A stretch of DNA of 64,000 nt, taken from Streptomyces luteolus (GTDB taxonomy: Bacteria > Actinomycetota > Actinomycetes > Streptomycetales > Streptomycetaceae). Positions 63,152-64,000 of the stretch are shown piece after piece. Position 1 is the first letter of the stretch, and every line of letters begins with the position of its first letter. A program made the position numbers and the translations under genes. Location of the stretch: contig NZ_JASCIS010000011.1 in NCBI RefSeq assembly GCF_029968015.1, positions 1 through 64,000 of the forward strand, in the 5' to 3' direction. Below the pieces are notes generated by a model. That model made no database searches. It was not told where the DNA came from and was given only the letters and a program-made list of their open reading frames with translations.

Positions 63152-63826
63152 GTGAGCGAAGGGTACGAGGGGTACGGCGGCGGCGCCGCACCGGACCGTA
63201 CCGGGCAGGCCGAGGCCTTCGACGCCATCGGCGCGCGGTACGACGAGGCCTTCCCGCACAAGGAAGGTCAGCTCGCCGCCGGTGAGTGGCTCGCCAAGAC
63301 CCTGCCGCCCGGGTCCCGGGTCCTCGACGTGGGCTGCGGCACCGGCGTCCCCACGGCGCGGCAGCTCGTGGACGCCGGGCACACCGTCGTCGGCGTGGAC
63401 CTGTCGGCGACGATGCTGGGCCTCGCCCGCCGGAACGTGCCCGAGGGCGAGTTCCACCAGCGGGACATCGCCGGGCTGCGGGCCGAAGGGCCGGGCGGAC
63501 TCGGCACGTTCGACGGCATCACCTGCTTCTTCACGCTGCTGATGCTGCCGCGCGCGGAGATCCCGCACGCGCTCGCGAGGCTGCGCTCGCTACTTCGCCC
63601 CGGTGGCCTGCTCTCGCTGTCGATGGTCGAGGCCGACCTCGACGACACGGCGATCCCGTTCCTCGGCCGGACGATCCGGGTATCGGGATTCCGGCGGGAC
63701 GCCCTGCGCGAGGTCGTGGGCGCCGCAGGCCTGGACATCGCCGGTGAGGACGCGTACGCGTACGAACCGGCCGGACCCGACGCCCACCCCGAACACCAGC
63801 TGTTCCTCAACTGCCGACGCGCGTGA
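63152..63826 (+). CDS. Class I SAM-dependent methyltransferase
   Basis: The 224-residue protein has motif I VLDVGCGTGVPTARQLVDAG (about 54-73), motif post-I VVGVDLSATML and a later LLRPGGLLSLS strand (about 146-156), defining a class I methyltransferase. The substrate is unknown. It starts at GTG 63152, downstream of the DUF402 gene. A further gene appears to start 67 bp after its stop. Confidence 0.88.
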   Translation: MSEGYEGYGGGAAPDRTGQAEAFDAIGARYDEAFPHKEGQLAAGEWLAKTLPPGSRVLDVGCGTGVPTARQLVDAGHTVVGVDLSATMLGLARRNVPEGEFHQRDIAGLRAEGPGGLGTFDGITCFFTLLMLPRAEIPHALARLRSLLRPGGLLSLSMVEADLDDTAIPFLGRTIRVSGFRRDALREVVGAAGLDIAGEDAYAYEPAGPDAHPEHQLFLNCRRA

Positions 63827-63893
63827 GGCACTTCGCAGGCACCAACTCATCGCGCGCGCCGCGCGCAGCCCCGGACGGACGGATTCAGAACGC

Positions 63894-64000
63894 GTGACGG
63901 AGCACCCCACCTCCCAGGAGGGCAGGCAGCCGCGAGCTGCCCGGCCGAACCCCGCGGACCCTCGCGGGGCGCTGCTGCGTTCCCCGGACTCCGCCGAAGG
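63894..64000 (+). CDS. 5' end of a downstream gene (possibly a PP2C-type phosphatase), truncated by the window
   Basis: From GTG 63894 an open frame (VTEHPTSQEG...) runs to the window end. Only 35 residues of unstructured, proline/arginine-rich sequence are visible. From memory, Streptomyces SpoIIE/PP2C-type phosphatases begin with this kind of tail at this chromosomal position, so the product name is tentative. Confidence 0.35.
   Translation, partial: MTEHPTSQEGRQPRAARPNPADPRGALLRSPDSAE

Overview
The window is high-GC actinobacterial DNA and almost certainly Streptomyces chromosome. Codon third positions are nearly all G/C, starts are often GTG or TTG, many genes overlap by ATGA/GTGA, and there is a WhiB-family regulator, an XRE/DUF397/HATPase triad, DUF6542, DUF4245 and DUF1707 proteins, and the short palindromic dispersed repeats typical of the genus. 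From memory, not checked here, the right third (YchF, PpgK, IspH, XseA/XseB, GlpX, Wbl, two fumarases, DUF402) matches the conserved core order around SCO5041-SCO5061 of S. coelicolor. The left two thirds reads as accessory catabolic DNA.

Region 1 (1-12.2 kb) is a nitrogen/carboxylic-acid catabolic module. It holds a fused FAD/Fe-S 2-hydroxyacid dehydrogenase, a class III aminotransferase, a succinate-semialdehyde-type dehydrogenase, a DUF3830 protein, an amidase, a D-2-hydroxyacid dehydrogenase, two Asp/Glu-racemase superfamily enzymes and a GntR/FCD regulator. The core TTGTCAACAA occurs in two divergent promoter regions, with a diverged copy in a third, so these genes are probably one GntR regulon. 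The first racemase-family gene is interrupted in frame by a 177-bp palindromic element with 23-bp perfect terminal inverted repeats.

Region 2 (12.7-24.8 kb) holds a Na+/solute symporter pair (DUF3311 + SSS), a second amidase, a double-domain Lrp regulator, and a tightly coupled operon of flavin monooxygenase, RidA, DUF1028, M20 hydrolase, aspartase and MFS transporter, followed by a LysR regulator. TCTG...CAGA palindromes lie in front of both Lrp-side transcription units. The route appears to end as N-substituted aspartate to aspartate to fumarate. Region 3 (25-30.4 kb) is a TetR-controlled amine cassette: aldehyde dehydrogenase, aminotransferase and APC permease.

Region 4 (30.3-33.1 kb) has the Streptomyces XRE + DUF397 / HATPase triad and a beta-family protein. 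Region 5 (33.5-43.7 kb) is a sulfatase island: formylglycine-generating enzyme, GPH-type transporter, large arylsulfatase, cupin dioxygenase-like protein, zinc dehydrogenase, SDR, AraC regulator and DUF1254 protein. Three pairs of the same motif (about CTTGAC-N5-GCGACA), each pair spaced exactly 21 bp, sit before the transporter/sulfatase unit, the AraC/SDR divergent promoter and the DUF1254 gene; they are probably the AraC operators.

Region 6 (44-64 kb) is core genome: ychF, a DUF6542 membrane protein, ppgK, ispH, an APC permease, xseA/xseB, a malonic semialdehyde reductase-like nitroreductase behind a perfect TGTGA-N6-TCACA palindrome, DUF4245, glpX, a WhiB-like gene, a DUF1707 protein, class I fumarase, a frameshifted gene, a secreted SGNH esterase with a ricin-type lectin domain, fumC, a stand-alone TnpB element, DUF402, a methyltransferase and the start of another gene. 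The TnpB keeps all catalytic and zinc residues and has a right-end hairpin, so an RNA-guided nuclease locus sits between fumC and the DUF402 gene. I found no rRNA, tRNA or CRISPR array.
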